This document shows positions 46,030 to 55,193 of a stretch of 64,000 nt of DNA, one piece after another. Each line of letters begins with the position of its first letter. Positions within the stretch are counted from its first letter, which is position 1. The position numbers and the translations under genes are program-made. Source of the stretch: Bog-756 sp963734435 (GTDB taxonomy: Bacteria > Actinomycetota > Acidimicrobiia > Acidimicrobiales > RAAP-2); NCBI GenBank assembly GCA_963734435.1, contig CAVTHA010000010.1, positions 393,987 to 457,986 on the forward strand, given 5' to 3'. The notes beneath the pieces are model-generated. The model did not search any database and was not told the DNA's origin. It worked only from the letters and a program-made list of their open reading frames with translations.

Positions 46030-46754
46030 GTTGACCGGGCCATCTTCCAGGCCGAACTGGACAGGCTGCGGGTTCGGGAGAGGGCACACACCCGGGAAGG
46101 TGACGTGATCGCCGCGGCCCGACGACGCCTACCCATGGTCGAGGTGGACGCCGATCTTGCGCTGACCGGGGTCAACGGGCCGCTCACCCTGCTCGAAGCG
46201 GCGCCGACAGCTCATCGCCTACTACTTCATGTGGCGCACCGGCCACCCCCCTCGGCCGAGCAGTGCGAAGGCTGCACGTGGGTCACCACCCAGGTCGAGG
46301 AGCTGTCCCACCTGCATTCTCGCGACATCACCTACTCCGTCTTCTGCCAGGGCCCCTACGACGAAAGCGTCCGCTACCACGACTTCATGGGCTGGGACAT
46401 GCCGTGGTACTCAGCACCGGCCTCCCTCGACGCCCTCCTCGTCGGGCGCCGAATCGGCAGGATGCACATCGTGTGCTACCTGCGGGTAGGCGACCGCGTC
46501 TGCGAAACATATTGGACGACCCTGCGGGGCGTCGAGGAAATGGACTACAGCTATGCGCTGATGGATCTCACGGTGTACGGACGCCAGGAGCCGTGGGAGG
46601 ACTCACCCCCCGGCTGGCCACAACAGTGCACCTACACGCGGACTAGCAGCGGCTCGCCCACTTGGCAGCCAGTCAACGCCGGGCGAAGCGTCCGCCGACC
46701 CCGCAAGGGCACCGCCAGATGCTGCTACTCGTCGCTGCGCTCGCTAGTCATCCG
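46030..46754 (+). CDS. DUF899 (thioredoxin-like) protein, frameshifted, 3' end lost
   Basis: The frame FQAELDRLRVREKAHT-type helix (here RVRERAHTREGDVIAAARR), RLPMVEVDADLALTGVNGPL, QCEGCTWVTTQVEELSHLHS, RDITYSVFCQGPYDESVRYH and DYSYALMDLTVYGRQEPWED is DUF899, a thioredoxin-fold family of unknown role. Two compensating shifts near 46200 and 46246 (a C run) hide RRQLIAYYFMWRTGHP. The start is uncertain (no in-frame ATG near 46000). The C-terminal part has no native stop before the convergent SRPBCC gene, so the end at 46754 is nominal. Confidence 0.6.
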
Positions 46755-47207
46755 CTACCGGATTGAAGCATCCGATCCTTCCAGTCGCTGCTTCAGCCGC
46801 CGGAGATTCGCCGGCATCTCCTTGCCTGCCTGGGGACGAACGACGAGGGGGACGATGAGCTTGCCGATACCGTGCCCTTCGAAGTCGACGTCGATGGAGA
46901 CCTTCGAGCGCCGTCCGGCAGCGAGGCCCTCGACGGTGACGTCCACGATGGCCCGGATCGGCCCGTCGATCCCGCGGACGCCCCAGGTACATGGTGGATC
47001 GACGTGGGTGACCTCGGAGATGACCACACGCTGGGCGAAACCGATCCGCCGGGTCATGAGGCACCGGGCGCCGACAACCGGAGCGCCGCCTGTCTCCATG
47101 TGCCCGGCCACGACGCCGTTCTGCCACTCGGCGAACCGAGTCGGGTCGGTGACGTAGGCGAACACCTCGTCCGGCCGGCGGTCAACCTCCACGGTCGACG
47201 TCGGCAC
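46755..47207 (-). CDS. SRPBCC (polyketide-cyclase-like) protein
   Basis: 150 residues, GTG start with GGAGGAGGG upstream. STVEVDRRPDEVFAYVTDPT, RFAEWQNGVVAGHMETGGAP, GVRGIDGPIRAIVDVTVEGL and a final helix KEMPANLRRLKQRLEGSD give the START-like helix-grip fold. It follows the AHSA1-like gene by one base. Confidence 0.87.
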   Translation of the reverse strand: MPTSTVEVDRRPDEVFAYVTDPTRFAEWQNGVVAGHMETGGAPVVGARCLMTRRIGFAQRVVISEVTHVDPPCTWGVRGIDGPIRAIVDVTVEGLAAGRRSKVSIDVDFEGHGIGKLIVPLVVRPQAGKEMPANLRRLKQRLEGSDASIR

Positions 47208-47208
47208 C

Positions 47209-47695
47209 TCAGCCCTCCTCCGAGAACAGGGCAGCGAAGCCCCGCAGGTACAGCGGCCAGCCCTGGTCGCCGTCCACGCCTTCTCGAACCCCCTGCCATC
47301 CCTCACCGTGGCGGTCCAGGTGGCGGTGTTCGAGCTCAACCCTGGTGCGCTCGGGGCCCTCGACGATGAAGCGCACCTCCACCTCGCTCGTCTTGTCGGG
47401 GTCGGTCTCGATCTGCCAGGTCGGGCCGATATCCCAGCTGATGACCACTCGGTGGGGCGGCTCGTAGGCGAGGACCCGGGCCCAGCGGCACTCGCTGCCG
47501 TCCACCCCTCGGTCGTAGAGGTGGCCGCCCACCCGCGGCTCGAACACCGTCTCGGCGATCTCGGCTCCGAGCAGGTTGTGCTCGGGCGGCTTGAACCGGC
47601 CGAAGTCCTCGGTGAACACCCGGAACGCCTTCTCGATCGGCGGCGTCCACCACGACCGAGTGGCGCACGGACGTCGCTGCGGATTGTTGGCTCAT
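47209..47695 (-). CDS. SRPBCC (AHSA1-like) protein, one frameshift
   Basis: About 161 residues: MSQQSAATSVRHSVVVDA, then after a surplus G near 47647 PIEKAFRVFTEDFGRFKPPE, FEPRVGGHLYDRGVDGSECR, VISWDIGPTWQIETDPDKTS, EVEVRFIVEGPERTRVELEH and GWPLYLRGFAALFSEEG. A GAGGAGAG site precedes the ATG, inside the end of the ArsR gene. Middle gene of an ArsR-SRPBCC-SRPBCC operon. Confidence 0.87.
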
Positions 47696-48024
47696 CACTC
47701 TCCTCCTCGTTGTGTTGTTCGACGGTCGTCTTGTAGGCGGCCAAGGCTTTCTCCCAGAACCGGTCGAGGTGAGCACGCAGCGCGGCCAGGGCATCGGGAT
47801 CGACCCGGTAGATGCGGCGGTTGCCGGCCGGCTCGTCGATCACCAGCCCCGCGTCCTTGAGGATCCGCAGGTGCTGCGAGACGGCAGGCCGGCTCACCGG
47901 AAGTTCCCTCGCCAGATCGACGACAGCGACGCGGACGCTCGACCAGTTGTTCGACGATTGCCAACCGGGTCGGATCGCCCAGCGCCAACAATGCCGCGAT
48001 TGGTAAGCCATAACTAACCGTCAC
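47695..48024 (-). CDS. ArsR-family regulator, frameshifted
   Basis: About 109 residues: VSYGLPIAALLALGDPTRLA, IVEQLVERP, then one frame over VAVVDLARELPVSRPAVSQH, LRILKDAGLVIDEPAGNRRI and YRVDPDALAALRAHLDRFWE. The break is near 47925, and the stop is reached after a second shift near the end, so the exact C-terminus is unsure. GTG start at 48024 is tentative. No metal-site cysteines. Confidence 0.8.
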   Translation of the reverse strand: MTVSYGLPIAALLALGDPTRLAIVEQLVERPRRCRRSGEGTSGEPACRLAAPADPQGRGAGDRRAGRQPPHLPGRSRCPGRAACSPRPVLGESLGRLQDDRRTTQRGGE

Positions 48025-48197
48025 TCTACACTTACCATCTCGTCGGGACAATACCCCCGCCGCCCCATATCGTGCCCAACCCAAACCGGCGTGGGACTTC
48101 TCCCCACGGTGGCGATCGGGCTCTGACCCCGAACGTCTTTCATGTCCATGAGAGCGTCCTAGCGGTACCGAGCGCAGGGGTGCGTGACCGGATCAAA

Positions 48198-48461
48198 TCA
48201 GTCGAAAAAGGACTTCAACTCCGAGACGGGGACGTCCTTGGGCACGTCATGCCCGCAGCCTTCGAGGATTCGCACTTCCCCATCGGGAGCGGCAGCTGCC
48301 ATGGCGTTCGCCACGCCGACGGCCCACGGTCCGGCACTGCCTGCCGTGGCGAGCAATGGATGGCGATCACAGAAGGCTCCGACCACCACCATGACGGCTG
48401 GACCAGGTCCTGTTCGATCAAAGGCGATGCTCGTTCCGTCGCCTGAGCTGATGCTATTCAT
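48198..48461 (-). pseudogene. alpha/beta hydrolase with large internal deletion
   Basis: An open 87-codon frame whose first 32 residues are the start of an alpha/beta hydrolase (ISSGDGTSIAFDRTGPGPAV, MVVVGAFCDR) and whose last 30 are its C-terminus (VRILEGCGHDVPKDVPVSEL, with the catalytic-type His). The middle 150 or so residues with the nucleophile elbow are absent although the frame stays open. Its ATG overlaps the stop of the upstream gene (ATGA) and has GGGAGGAA, so it may still be translated. Confidence 0.6.
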
Positions 48462-49165
48462 CGGGTTCCTCCCGTCGTGAATTTGTGGGCGAACTCACCT
48501 TTGACCCGCCCTACCGGGAGTTTGCGGCCGCAGTAGACGAGCAGCAGGTCTTGGACTGAACCATGCAGCGGGGTCCCCGAGCCGATGGTCCAGTCACAAT
48601 CGTCGGCGCGGAGATCGGTGCCATCGAGGTCGGTTCCGAAGGGGTTCCTTGCCCTCCCGGTGACCTGGTCAATGGAGAGCTGCAGATACCGGTGCGGGAT
48701 ATGAAGCTCCAGTCCAAGAGGCGTTGCAATATCCAGGCCGTGGATGACGTCGTGGCAAAGGGCGCCCTGAAACCCGCCGCCGGGCGGCTTCCAGGGATTG
48801 TGCAAGTTGTCCCGGAGGGCTGCCAGCTGCTCTTCGATGGACAGCGCGGCTCCATCGCGCTTGGCGATTCGGTCGGCCATCCGGTTGAACCGTCCCATCG
48901 ATTTGAGCAGCTCGAGGGCGATCCGGCTTCCCGTGTAGCGGAAGGGCATCGTTTGGTGTGCGACCACTTCGCGTACTCTCCACCCGTCGCACAGGGTCGG
49001 GAGCTCCCACTGGGCTGCTGGCAGAGCTGTGAGCATCGACAGCTCTTGTGCGCGGACTTCGGCTATCGCGCTCAATAGGTCGGCTTCCGACATCGAGTTG
49101 GACGCGGGCACGCCGCGGGAGTCTGCGCGTTCCAACGGAATCGGTCGCGACGGGCTGGTTGTCAT
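48458..49165 (-). CDS. maleylpyruvate-isomerase-like (DinB fold, TIGR03083) protein
   Basis: 235 residues; ATG 49165 after AGGAG. SEADLLSAIAEVRAQELSML, WELPTLCDGWRVREVVAHQT (metal His), FNRMADRIAKRDGAALSIEE, and ALCHDVIHGLDIATPLGLEL (second His) match the actinobacterial MDMPI N-terminal domain, a four-helix bundle with a metal site that often uses mycothiol. Overlaps both neighbours by four bases. Confidence 0.85.
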   Translation of the reverse strand: MTTSPSRPIPLERADSRGVPASNSMSEADLLSAIAEVRAQELSMLTALPAAQWELPTLCDGWRVREVVAHQTMPFRYTGSRIALELLKSMGRFNRMADRIAKRDGAALSIEEQLAALRDNLHNPWKPPGGGFQGALCHDVIHGLDIATPLGLELHIPHRYLQLSIDQVTGRARNPFGTDLDGTDLRADDCDWTIGSGTPLHGSVQDLLLVYCGRKLPVGRVKGEFAHKFTTGGTR

Positions 49166-49635
49166 GATTGGCTCCTGTCTGCAAGCTGGTCGAGGTAGTT
49201 GGCGAACTTGTCGAGTGAGGTCTCGAAGCCACTCTGGTTCTCGGGGAGCCGTACGGGGGCTGGGACGTTCGTCTGGTGGATCTGGAGCTCGGTTCTCCCG
49301 TCGGGAAGACTCGTCAGGTTGACGTATACCGTCATGCCGGTGTGGTCTTCGCGCCACACCAGTCGGTCGGGCTCCTCGACCTCCAGGAAGACCGAGTGCG
49401 TGGCGTAGGTGCTGCCGTCAGCCTCACTGACGATGAGGGTCTCGAAGATCCCACCGGGGCGTGGGTCGATGCGGATGTGCTCGACCGGGGTGCTGGAGCC
49501 GAGAGGCGCCCAGAAGTGGGTCAAGTGCTGGGGCTGGGTCATGCACTGAAAGACGAGTTCCCTTGGGGCGGCGAACACCCGTGTGAAGTGCAGGTCACCG
49601 TCATCAGGGGTCGGTTGACCGCTCAGCATGTTCAT
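49162..49635 (-). CDS. SRPBCC (AHSA1-like) protein
   Basis: 157 residues: GDLHFTRVFAAPRELVFQCM, TQPQHLTHFWAPLGSSTPVE, HIRIDPRPGGIFETLIVSEA, LVWREDHTGMTVYVNLTSLP, and FETSLDKFANYLDQLAD. Intact helix-grip fold. ATGA-type overlaps on both sides put it in one operon with the ArsR regulator upstream and the MDMPI-like gene downstream. Confidence 0.9.
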   Translation of the reverse strand: MNMLSGQPTPDDGDLHFTRVFAAPRELVFQCMTQPQHLTHFWAPLGSSTPVEHIRIDPRPGGIFETLIVSEADGSTYATHSVFLEVEEPDRLVWREDHTGMTVYVNLTSLPDGRTELQIHQTNVPAPVRLPENQSGFETSLDKFANYLDQLADRSQS

Positions 49636-49982
49636 GCTCCCTCTCCTGGCTTTTCCCGTTGGATCTCTTCGAGATGGCGGTCGAGCTTGTCGAAGCGTTC
49701 CGTCCAAAGGCGACGATGCTCTTCGATCCAGTCGCTGGCGCCGTCAAGAGCCGCCCGCTCCAGGTGGCAGGGACGGAACTGTGCATTCCGGCTCTTGGAG
49801 ATCAGGCCGCTCGCTTCGAGCACCTTGAGATGCTTGGAGATGGCTGGAAGCGTCATGGAGAACGGCGCCGCGAGCTCAGACACGGTCGCGTCTCCGCGGG
49901 CCAAGTGGCTCAGGATGGCGCGCCTGGTGGGATCGGCAAGAGCGGCGAAGGTGCCGTCAAGGCGGTCGGCGGTCAGCAGCAT
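49632..49982 (-). CDS. ArsR-family regulator (SRPBCC-associated)
   Basis: 116 residues: FAALADPTRRAILSHLARGD, ATVSELAAPFSMTLPAISKH, LKVLEASGLISKSRNAQFRP, and CHLERAALDGASDWIEEHRR. The AGGAG site and 14-base leader follow a very good promoter with a long palindrome (50003-50037). First gene of a four-gene operon. Confidence 0.92.
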   Translation of the reverse strand: MLLTADRLDGTFAALADPTRRAILSHLARGDATVSELAAPFSMTLPAISKHLKVLEASGLISKSRNAQFRPCHLERAALDGASDWIEEHRRLWTERFDKLDRHLEEIQREKPGEGA

Positions 49983-50002
49983 GGCTGGCTCCTCATGCCC
50001 TT

Positions 50003-50037
50003 ACTGTACTTACTAGTTAATTAACTGTCAAGTACAG
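50003..50037 (-). promoter_or_regulatory. promoter embedded in a 34-base palindrome
   Basis: On the minus strand TTGACA (50031-50026), exactly 17 bases, TACAGT (50008-50003). The same DNA forms an imperfect palindrome CTGTACTT...AAGTACAG (50004-50037) centred on AGTTAATTAACT. A repressor bound here would cover both boxes; the ArsR protein is the clear candidate. Confidence 0.8.
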
Positions 50038-50287
50038 TACACCCAACGAGCCCGCCCCCTCATGGCTGCGCAGACAGGTAGACGTGCACGGAATGGCCGG
50101 CCGACGTGGGTCGGGCCTCGGTCGGGACGCTGCAGGCCCTGGCCCTCGATCCTCGAACTCCTCGCCCGGCGACGGAGTGTCGATTTCGGCCTGATCCGTT
50201 CGTGTAGGGGGGTGAGAGGCCGGCCCGGTCTCCAGGAATCCCAGGCGGGGCATCCTGGTGGCGCCGCTGAGACCGAAAGGACAGGAG

Positions 50288-50869
50288 ATGGGAAAGGTAA
50301 TCGTGATGAACGGGGTGACGCTTGACGGCGTGATGCAGGGACCGGGCCGCCCGGACGAGGACACGCGGGATGGGTTTGAGCGCGGCGGCTGGGCGATCCC
50401 GTACAGCGACGAGACGATGGTCGCCAAGATGGGCGAGCAGATGGGCGGGGACCGCGCGTTTCTCTTCGGGCGGCGCACCTACGAACAACTGCTGGCCTCG
50501 TGGAACGCCCGGGGCGGCCCGTTCAAGGACGCACTCAACACCACTCGCAAGTACGTCGCCTCGAGTAACCCCGCGGCGAAGCTCGGCTGGCCGAACTCGA
50601 CTCTGCTGTACGGGGACGTTCCGGCCGCCGTGGCGGACCTCAAGGAGAGCTCGGACGCGAATCTCGTAATCATGGGTAGCGGCGTGCTGATCGGTACCCT
50701 GATGGCCGCCGATGTGATCGACAAGTACCTGCTGACGATGGCTCCTCTGGTGCTGGGCACCGGACGGCGGCTGTTTGCGGGCGGCACGCAAGCATCGCTG
50801 CAGCTGGTCGACAGCAGCACGACGAGCACGGGCGTGTTGATCGCCACGTACGAGCGTGCCCGGGCATAG
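50288..50869 (+). CDS. dihydrofolate-reductase-like (RibD_C) protein
   Basis: 193 residues, uninterrupted. MGKVIVMNGVTLDGVMQGPG, RAFLFGRRTYEQLLASWNAR, TTRKYVASSNPAAKLGWPNS, NLVIMGSGVLIGTLMAADVI and YLLTMAPLVLGTGRRLFAGG. GGACAGGAG upstream of the ATG. Lies just before the DGPF and sigma-factor genes, forming a reductase-DGPF-ECF row often seen in actinomycetes. Confidence 0.9.
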   Translation: MGKVIVMNGVTLDGVMQGPGRPDEDTRDGFERGGWAIPYSDETMVAKMGEQMGGDRAFLFGRRTYEQLLASWNARGGPFKDALNTTRKYVASSNPAAKLGWPNSTLLYGDVPAAVADLKESSDANLVIMGSGVLIGTLMAADVIDKYLLTMAPLVLGTGRRLFAGGTQASLQLVDSSTTSTGVLIATYERARA

Positions 50870-50954
50870 GAGACCAAGATGAGCCGCTCCGGCCGGGCTC
50901 GGGCGGACGTCCAGCGCTCGGCAAGAGTTGGAGTTGCGCACGAAAGGAGTGACC

Positions 50955-51308
50955 ATGAAGCAGTACCTACTCAGCGTCTACCAGCCCGACGGTGACCCCC
51001 CACCGGCAGACGTGCTTGCGGAGATCATGCACGATGTACGTGCGGTGGATGAGGAGCTGCACTCAGCGGGCGCGTGGGTGTTCTCAGGTGGTCTCCACGC
51101 GCCGAGCACGGCAACGGTGGTTCATCCTCGCAGGGAGGCGATGCCGATGACCGACGGGCCGTATGTGGAAGGCAAAGAGCACATCGGCGGTTTGACCATC
51201 ATCAAGGCAGCGAACCTCGATGAGGCACTCGAGTGGGGTCGCAAGCTCGCGCGGGCGACGACGCTCCCGATCGAGGTGCGCCCGTTCCAAGGCGACCTAC
51301 AGGACTAA
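50955..51308 (+). CDS. YCII/DGPF-family protein
   Basis: 117 residues, AAAGGAGTGACC then ATG. KQYLLSVYQPDGDPPPADVL, AGAWVFSGGLHAPSTATVVH, and MTDGPYVEGKEHIGGLTIIK with the DGP(F/Y) signature. DGPF proteins are the conserved genomic partner of ECF42-type sigma factors; their biochemical role is open. The sigma gene follows after seven bases. Confidence 0.92.
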   Translation: MKQYLLSVYQPDGDPPPADVLAEIMHDVRAVDEELHSAGAWVFSGGLHAPSTATVVHPRREAMPMTDGPYVEGKEHIGGLTIIKAANLDEALEWGRKLARATTLPIEVRPFQGDLQD

Positions 51309-51315
51309 CGGCCTC

Positions 51316-52546
51316 GTGTCGGCCGTCTCGCATTCGGAGATAGAACATGTGTTCCGTGAACAGTACGGCCGCACCGTGGCCGTACTGGTCCGCGTGTTCG
51401 GCGACATTGACCTGGCCGAGGAAGCGGTCCAAGATGCATTCACCACGGCGATGGCGAACTGGCCCGACAGCGGGCTGCCACCGGCGCCGGCGGGCTGGAT
51501 CATCACCACCGCGCGCAATCGAGCGATCGACCGTTTGCGCCGCGAGTCGTCCCGTGACGACCGCCACGCCCAGGCGGTGTTGCTCAGGGCTCGCGACGAG
51601 CCGCCCGAGGAGAGCCCAGTGCCGGACGATCGTCTCCGCCTGATTTTTACCTGCTGCCACCCCTCGCTTGACCGAGCCGCTCAGGTGGCACTCACGTTGC
51701 GACTGCTCGGTGGACTGAGCACGCCCGAGATCGCAAGGGCGTTTTTGGTCTCCGAGTCGACGATGGCCCAGCGACTGGTGCGCGCCAAGAGAAAGATCCG
51801 CGACGCGCGGATCCCCTACCAGGTCCCCAAACAGGTAGACCTGCCCGAGCGCCTGGCATCGGTTCTTGCCGTCATCTATCTGATCTTCAATGAGGGCTAT
51901 GCCGCCAGCTCGGGTGAACGGTTGATCCGGCGGGAGCTGACCATGGAGGCGATCCGGCTCGGCCGGGTGCTGATCGAGCTGATGCCGGACGAGCCCGAAA
52001 CGTTCGGCCTGCTGGCACTGATGCTGCTCGAACAGGCACGCATCGAAGCGCGTAGCACTCCCGAAGGCACGCTCGTTCCCTTGCCCGAGCAGGATCGCAC
52101 GCCGCTGGAACAGCCAGTTGATCCAGGAGGGACAAGAGCTTGTCCGCCGATGCCTACGGCGAAATCAGCCTGGGCCCTACCAAATCCAAGCCGCCATCAA
52201 TGCCGTCCACAGCGACGCACCCAGCGCCGCGCTGACCGATTGGACCCAGATTCTCGCACTCTACGACCAGCTCCTCGCGGTTACCTCAAACCCGATCGTC
52301 GCCCTCAACCGCGCCGTCGTGGTCGCCGAGATCGACGGCCCACAACCGGCCCTCGGCCTGATCGACGAGCTGTCCCTCGAGCACTACTACATCTTCCACG
52401 CCATCCGCGCCGATCTCCTCCGTCGCCTCGGCGACGCAGACCAAGCCGAAGCCGCCTACCGCGCCGCGATCGAAGCCACCGACAACGCCGCCGAGATCGC
52501 ATTCATGAACGAGCGAATCTCAGCGGTCAGAAATGCCAGGTCATAA
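51316..52546 (+). CDS. ECF42-type sigma factor with TPR-like C-terminal domain, one frameshift
   Basis: About 410 residues from GTG 51316. Region 2: IEHVFREQYGRTVAVLVRVF, LAEEAVQDAFTTAMANWPDS; region 4: DRAAQVALTLRLLGGLSTPE, IARAFLVSESTMAQRLVRAK; then the long C-terminal domain YLIFNEGYAASSGERLIRRE, RSTPEGTLVPLPEQDRT, and after a shift near 52100 LIQEGQELVRRCLRRNQPGP, YQIQAAINAVHSDAPSAALT. This helical tail controls activity in ECF42 factors, which lack a classical anti-sigma. Directly linked to the DGPF protein, as the family predicts. Confidence 0.9.
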
Positions 52547-52950
52547 GAACACAAAACTCGGGCGGTGCTCGCCAAGCGCCGAGCGGCACGCCGTCCTGGG
52601 TGGTCGTCGGTTCAAATCGGTGTCGCTGACTACGACCTCCACCTTCGGGTTCGCGCCGAAGGCTGCCCTCCCTGAGGTCCGCGGCAGTCCCCTCTTCGGG
52701 TCACCGTTCAGGGGGCTTCAGTGCTCGAGCCGTTCCGGAGCCGAATGTTCGCTTGATCGGTGCGGACGGACAAGCCTTTGCGATTGGGCTGCGCGACGCA
52801 AAGGGGTGGCAGAACCGCGGGCTCGCCCAGGAAGATCTCCCGTCGGCCCACAGATGGAGCGCCTCGGTGCCCCAGGTCGCCGGGTCGAGGGTCACGAACA
52901 CCCAGGCTTCGGCGGTGATCGGGCTCGCCCTGACCCGCTACCGTGGCCAT
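52547..52950. other. gene-free stretch
   Basis: About 400 bases between the sigma factor and a YdeI-like gene. Several reading frames cross it but none shows a family motif. A GGTTCAAATC string near 52610 recalls a tRNA T-arm but has no cloverleaf around it. Confidence 0.4.
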
Positions 52951-53217
52951 GTGAGCAGCGCGCGAGTACCCGGTGGGGTGGTGCACAAGCTTCCAGGAGA
53001 CCTGCGCAAGGCGCTGAGCGCCAACCCCACGGCACTCGATGCCTGGAAGGACATCACACCTCTGGCCCGCAACGAGTTCATCTGCTGGGTCGAAGAAGCG
53101 AAGCAGGAGATGACCCGGGAACGTCGCATTCGCCGGACCGAGGAGGAGCTCGAGGAAGGCCAGCGTCGGCCTTGCTGCTGGCCAGGGTGCAAGCACCGCG
53201 AACGCACCGGCAGATAG
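52951..53217 (+). CDS. YdeI/OmpD-associated-type small protein
   Basis: 88 residues from GTG 52951. VHKLPGDLRKALSANPTALD, AWKDITPLARNEFICWVEEA, RERRIRRTEEELEEGQRRPC and CWPGCKHRERTGR are the typical string of the short bacteriocin-protection (YdeI/OmpD-associated) domain proteins. The upstream frame extension to 52753 has no family resemblance. Role in actinomycetes unknown. Confidence 0.82.
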   Translation: MSSARVPGGVVHKLPGDLRKALSANPTALDAWKDITPLARNEFICWVEEAKQEMTRERRIRRTEEELEEGQRRPCCWPGCKHRERTGR

Positions 53218-53438
53218 CAGGCAGCTGCGTGAGCTGTTCTAGGGTGCCCACACCACATCATCGTTCGTCGCGTGCCAATCCCGAATATGATCACACGAAA
53301 TGTTTGGGCTCTCCTTGGTGTCCGTGAGATCAGGCGGACGCCCCGACTCGGCACCGCAGGTGAAAAGTGCAAGGCTCGGAACCCGGCAGGTATAAAGAGG
53401 TGAGCGCACTCAACCAGTACTGACGGAGGTGGGCGCCG

Positions 53439-53855
53439 ATGAACATCCAGTTCGTAGCGAGTATCGCCCCGATCGTGCGAGATACTGACGCAGCTCGCTC
53501 GTTCTACCGGGACGCCCTGGGCCTGTCCTTCGAGGGCGAAGAGGGCAGTTACACGTTCACCCACGAACTCGAAGGCACGAAACACTTTGGGCTGTGGCCG
53601 CTGTCAGAAGCGGCGAACGCCTGTTTCGGCACCACCGAATGGCCCGCCGACATCCCGGTCCCCCAGGCCAGCATCGAGTTCGAGGTCTCTGACGTCGCCG
53701 CTGCAGCTGGCGAACTCAGGGCCAAGGGCTATCACCTCATCCACGAGGCCCGAACCGAGCCGTGGTCCCAGATCACCGCCCGGCTGTTGAGCCCCGAGGG
53801 CCTGCTCGTCGCCGTCTGCTATACGCCGTTGTTCCATGACGCACCCAACAGCTGA
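53439..53855 (+). CDS. VOC-family protein (bleomycin-resistance-like)
   Basis: 138 residues after GGAGGTGGGC. MNIQFVASIAPIVRDTDAAR, SFYRDALGLSFEGEEGSYTF, KHFGLWPLSEAANACFG, VPQASIEFEVSDVAAAAGEL and ITARLLSPEGLLVAVCYTPL. Intact single VOC unit of the glyoxalase/bleomycin class. No operon partner. Confidence 0.87.
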   Translation: MNIQFVASIAPIVRDTDAARSFYRDALGLSFEGEEGSYTFTHELEGTKHFGLWPLSEAANACFGTTEWPADIPVPQASIEFEVSDVAAAAGELRAKGYHLIHEARTEPWSQITARLLSPEGLLVAVCYTPLFHDAPNS

Positions 53856-54152
53856 ACCTCCTCCCTTATCGACCAGTTCCTCCCGGAGAGGGTCGACGAC
53901 GACATACACCGGGGTGAATCGCCACCCCGGCAACCACAAGACCATTCATGGCGCTATGCGAGTGCGGGCTCGTACCAACGATGAACGGGCAAGAGGAATG
54001 CAGAGGAGTACAGAAGCGGGTTGCGGGTTCAGATCGCCGGTAACCACGCCCCGGAGCGCGCTTATGGCGTCGCTTTGGTCGTTGTGACTTGCATCGATAC
54101 CGGCAGTGGCCCAGGTGCCTCGGTCCGGTTTACGCGTGACTGCGAGCGGCCG

Positions 54153-55193
54153 TCACCTTTGGTGCCACTCTGGCTCTCGATTGAAAGGTGGTTCCCCGTA
54201 CGGGGATGGTTCCTCCGACGCCAACGTCCCTCGGAGCGAAGTCCAGGCCTTGTGGGTGTCGGCATTCTCGTCATGGCTTGCCCGCAGTTGGGTGGTGAAG
54301 GCGGCAAGATCGGAAAGCGCCCATGTGAGCCGAAAGAGCGTAACCGCGTCCGGATCGACCAATTTACCGGTCAGCTCTCGGTAGGTGGCCCAGGCTGAAC
54401 CCGTGCCGTCGCTGAGCATCCACAGGTCGCGCTCCGGACGGTCGAGAGCAACGGTGTCCCAATCTACGAGCGCGATGCCGTCTCGGGTCCGGATCAGGTT
54501 GCCCGGATGTGGCTCACCGTGGGTGACAACGCGTTCGCTGGATGAATGGCTCAGCCGCGATGCCAGCCCGTCAAAAGTGGCCAGCCAACCAGCTACATCC
54601 TCCGCATGGCTCGCCAATTCCCGGCGGGTCGGCTCGGAAAACGGACCGCCGTTCCAGCGTTTGGCGAGCTCGCCGAGTGCTGCCTCAAGCTGCAGACGGC
54701 CCGGAACCTCAATGGCGCGTTGAGGAGCAGCATCAGCCGCCCTGGTGCTTTGATGCAACTCCGCGAGTAGCCCGATCAGGCTGGCCCGCTCGGTGGCAAC
54801 GATCGGCTCACCCCATAGCCCGGGCTTGCCGTCAACGAACGGAAACAAGGCCAACGTGTAGCGAGGACTGAGAGCGACCGCAGCCTGACCGGAGATCGTA
54901 GGTACGGGGGCGATCACGAAGCCCAAACCGGCCGATCGTTGAAGCGCCGTGGCCGCCTGGTAAGCAGCTTGCAGCCCGGCGAGAGCGGTCGCTCGATCCG
55001 AGCCGAGCCACGGCTTGGTATCGAGGTCGTCGCATGTCACAAACCACCGCTGCCCATCCTCAGCGCGTGCGATCCAGTGATAGGCGCCGCCACCCTCGGG
55101 GAGATAGTCCAGTTGAGTGATAGGCAGCCTCCAGTGGCCACTGAGGGCCTCAGCGATTGCCTCAGCCTGAATGCCATGGGGAACGGTCCTCAC
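54153..55193 (-). CDS. aminoglycoside-phosphotransferase-family kinase
   Basis: About 346 residues. LPEGGGAYHWIARAEDGQRW and FVTCDDLD form the ATP lobe; the catalytic loop is VVTHGEPHPGNLIRTRDGIA and the metal motif LVDWDTVALDRPERDL. The pattern, without a classical P-loop and with LYP/LFPFVDGKPG in the hinge, resembles spectinomycin phosphotransferase (APH(9)) relatives. Resistance is not shown; many such kinases act on small sugars or antibiotics. GTG 55193 is the likely start but no ribosome site is clear. Confidence 0.8.
   Translation of the reverse strand: MRTVPHGIQAEAIAEALSGHWRLPITQLDYLPEGGGAYHWIARAEDGQRWFVTCDDLDTKPWLGSDRATALAGLQAAYQAATALQRSAGLGFVIAPVPTISGQAAVALSPRYTLALFPFVDGKPGLWGEPIVATERASLIGLLAELHQSTRAADAAPQRAIEVPGRLQLEAALGELAKRWNGGPFSEPTRRELASHAEDVAGWLATFDGLASRLSHSSSERVVTHGEPHPGNLIRTRDGIALVDWDTVALDRPERDLWMLSDGTGSAWATYRELTGKLVDPDAVTLFRLTWALSDLAAFTTQLRASHDENADTHKAWTSLRGTLASEEPSPYGEPPFNREPEWHQR

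Noticed and set aside
52600..52630. tRNA-like T-arm string GGTTCAAATC
   Set aside because: The flanking bases do not pair as a T-stem and no acceptor, D or anticodon arm can be drawn.
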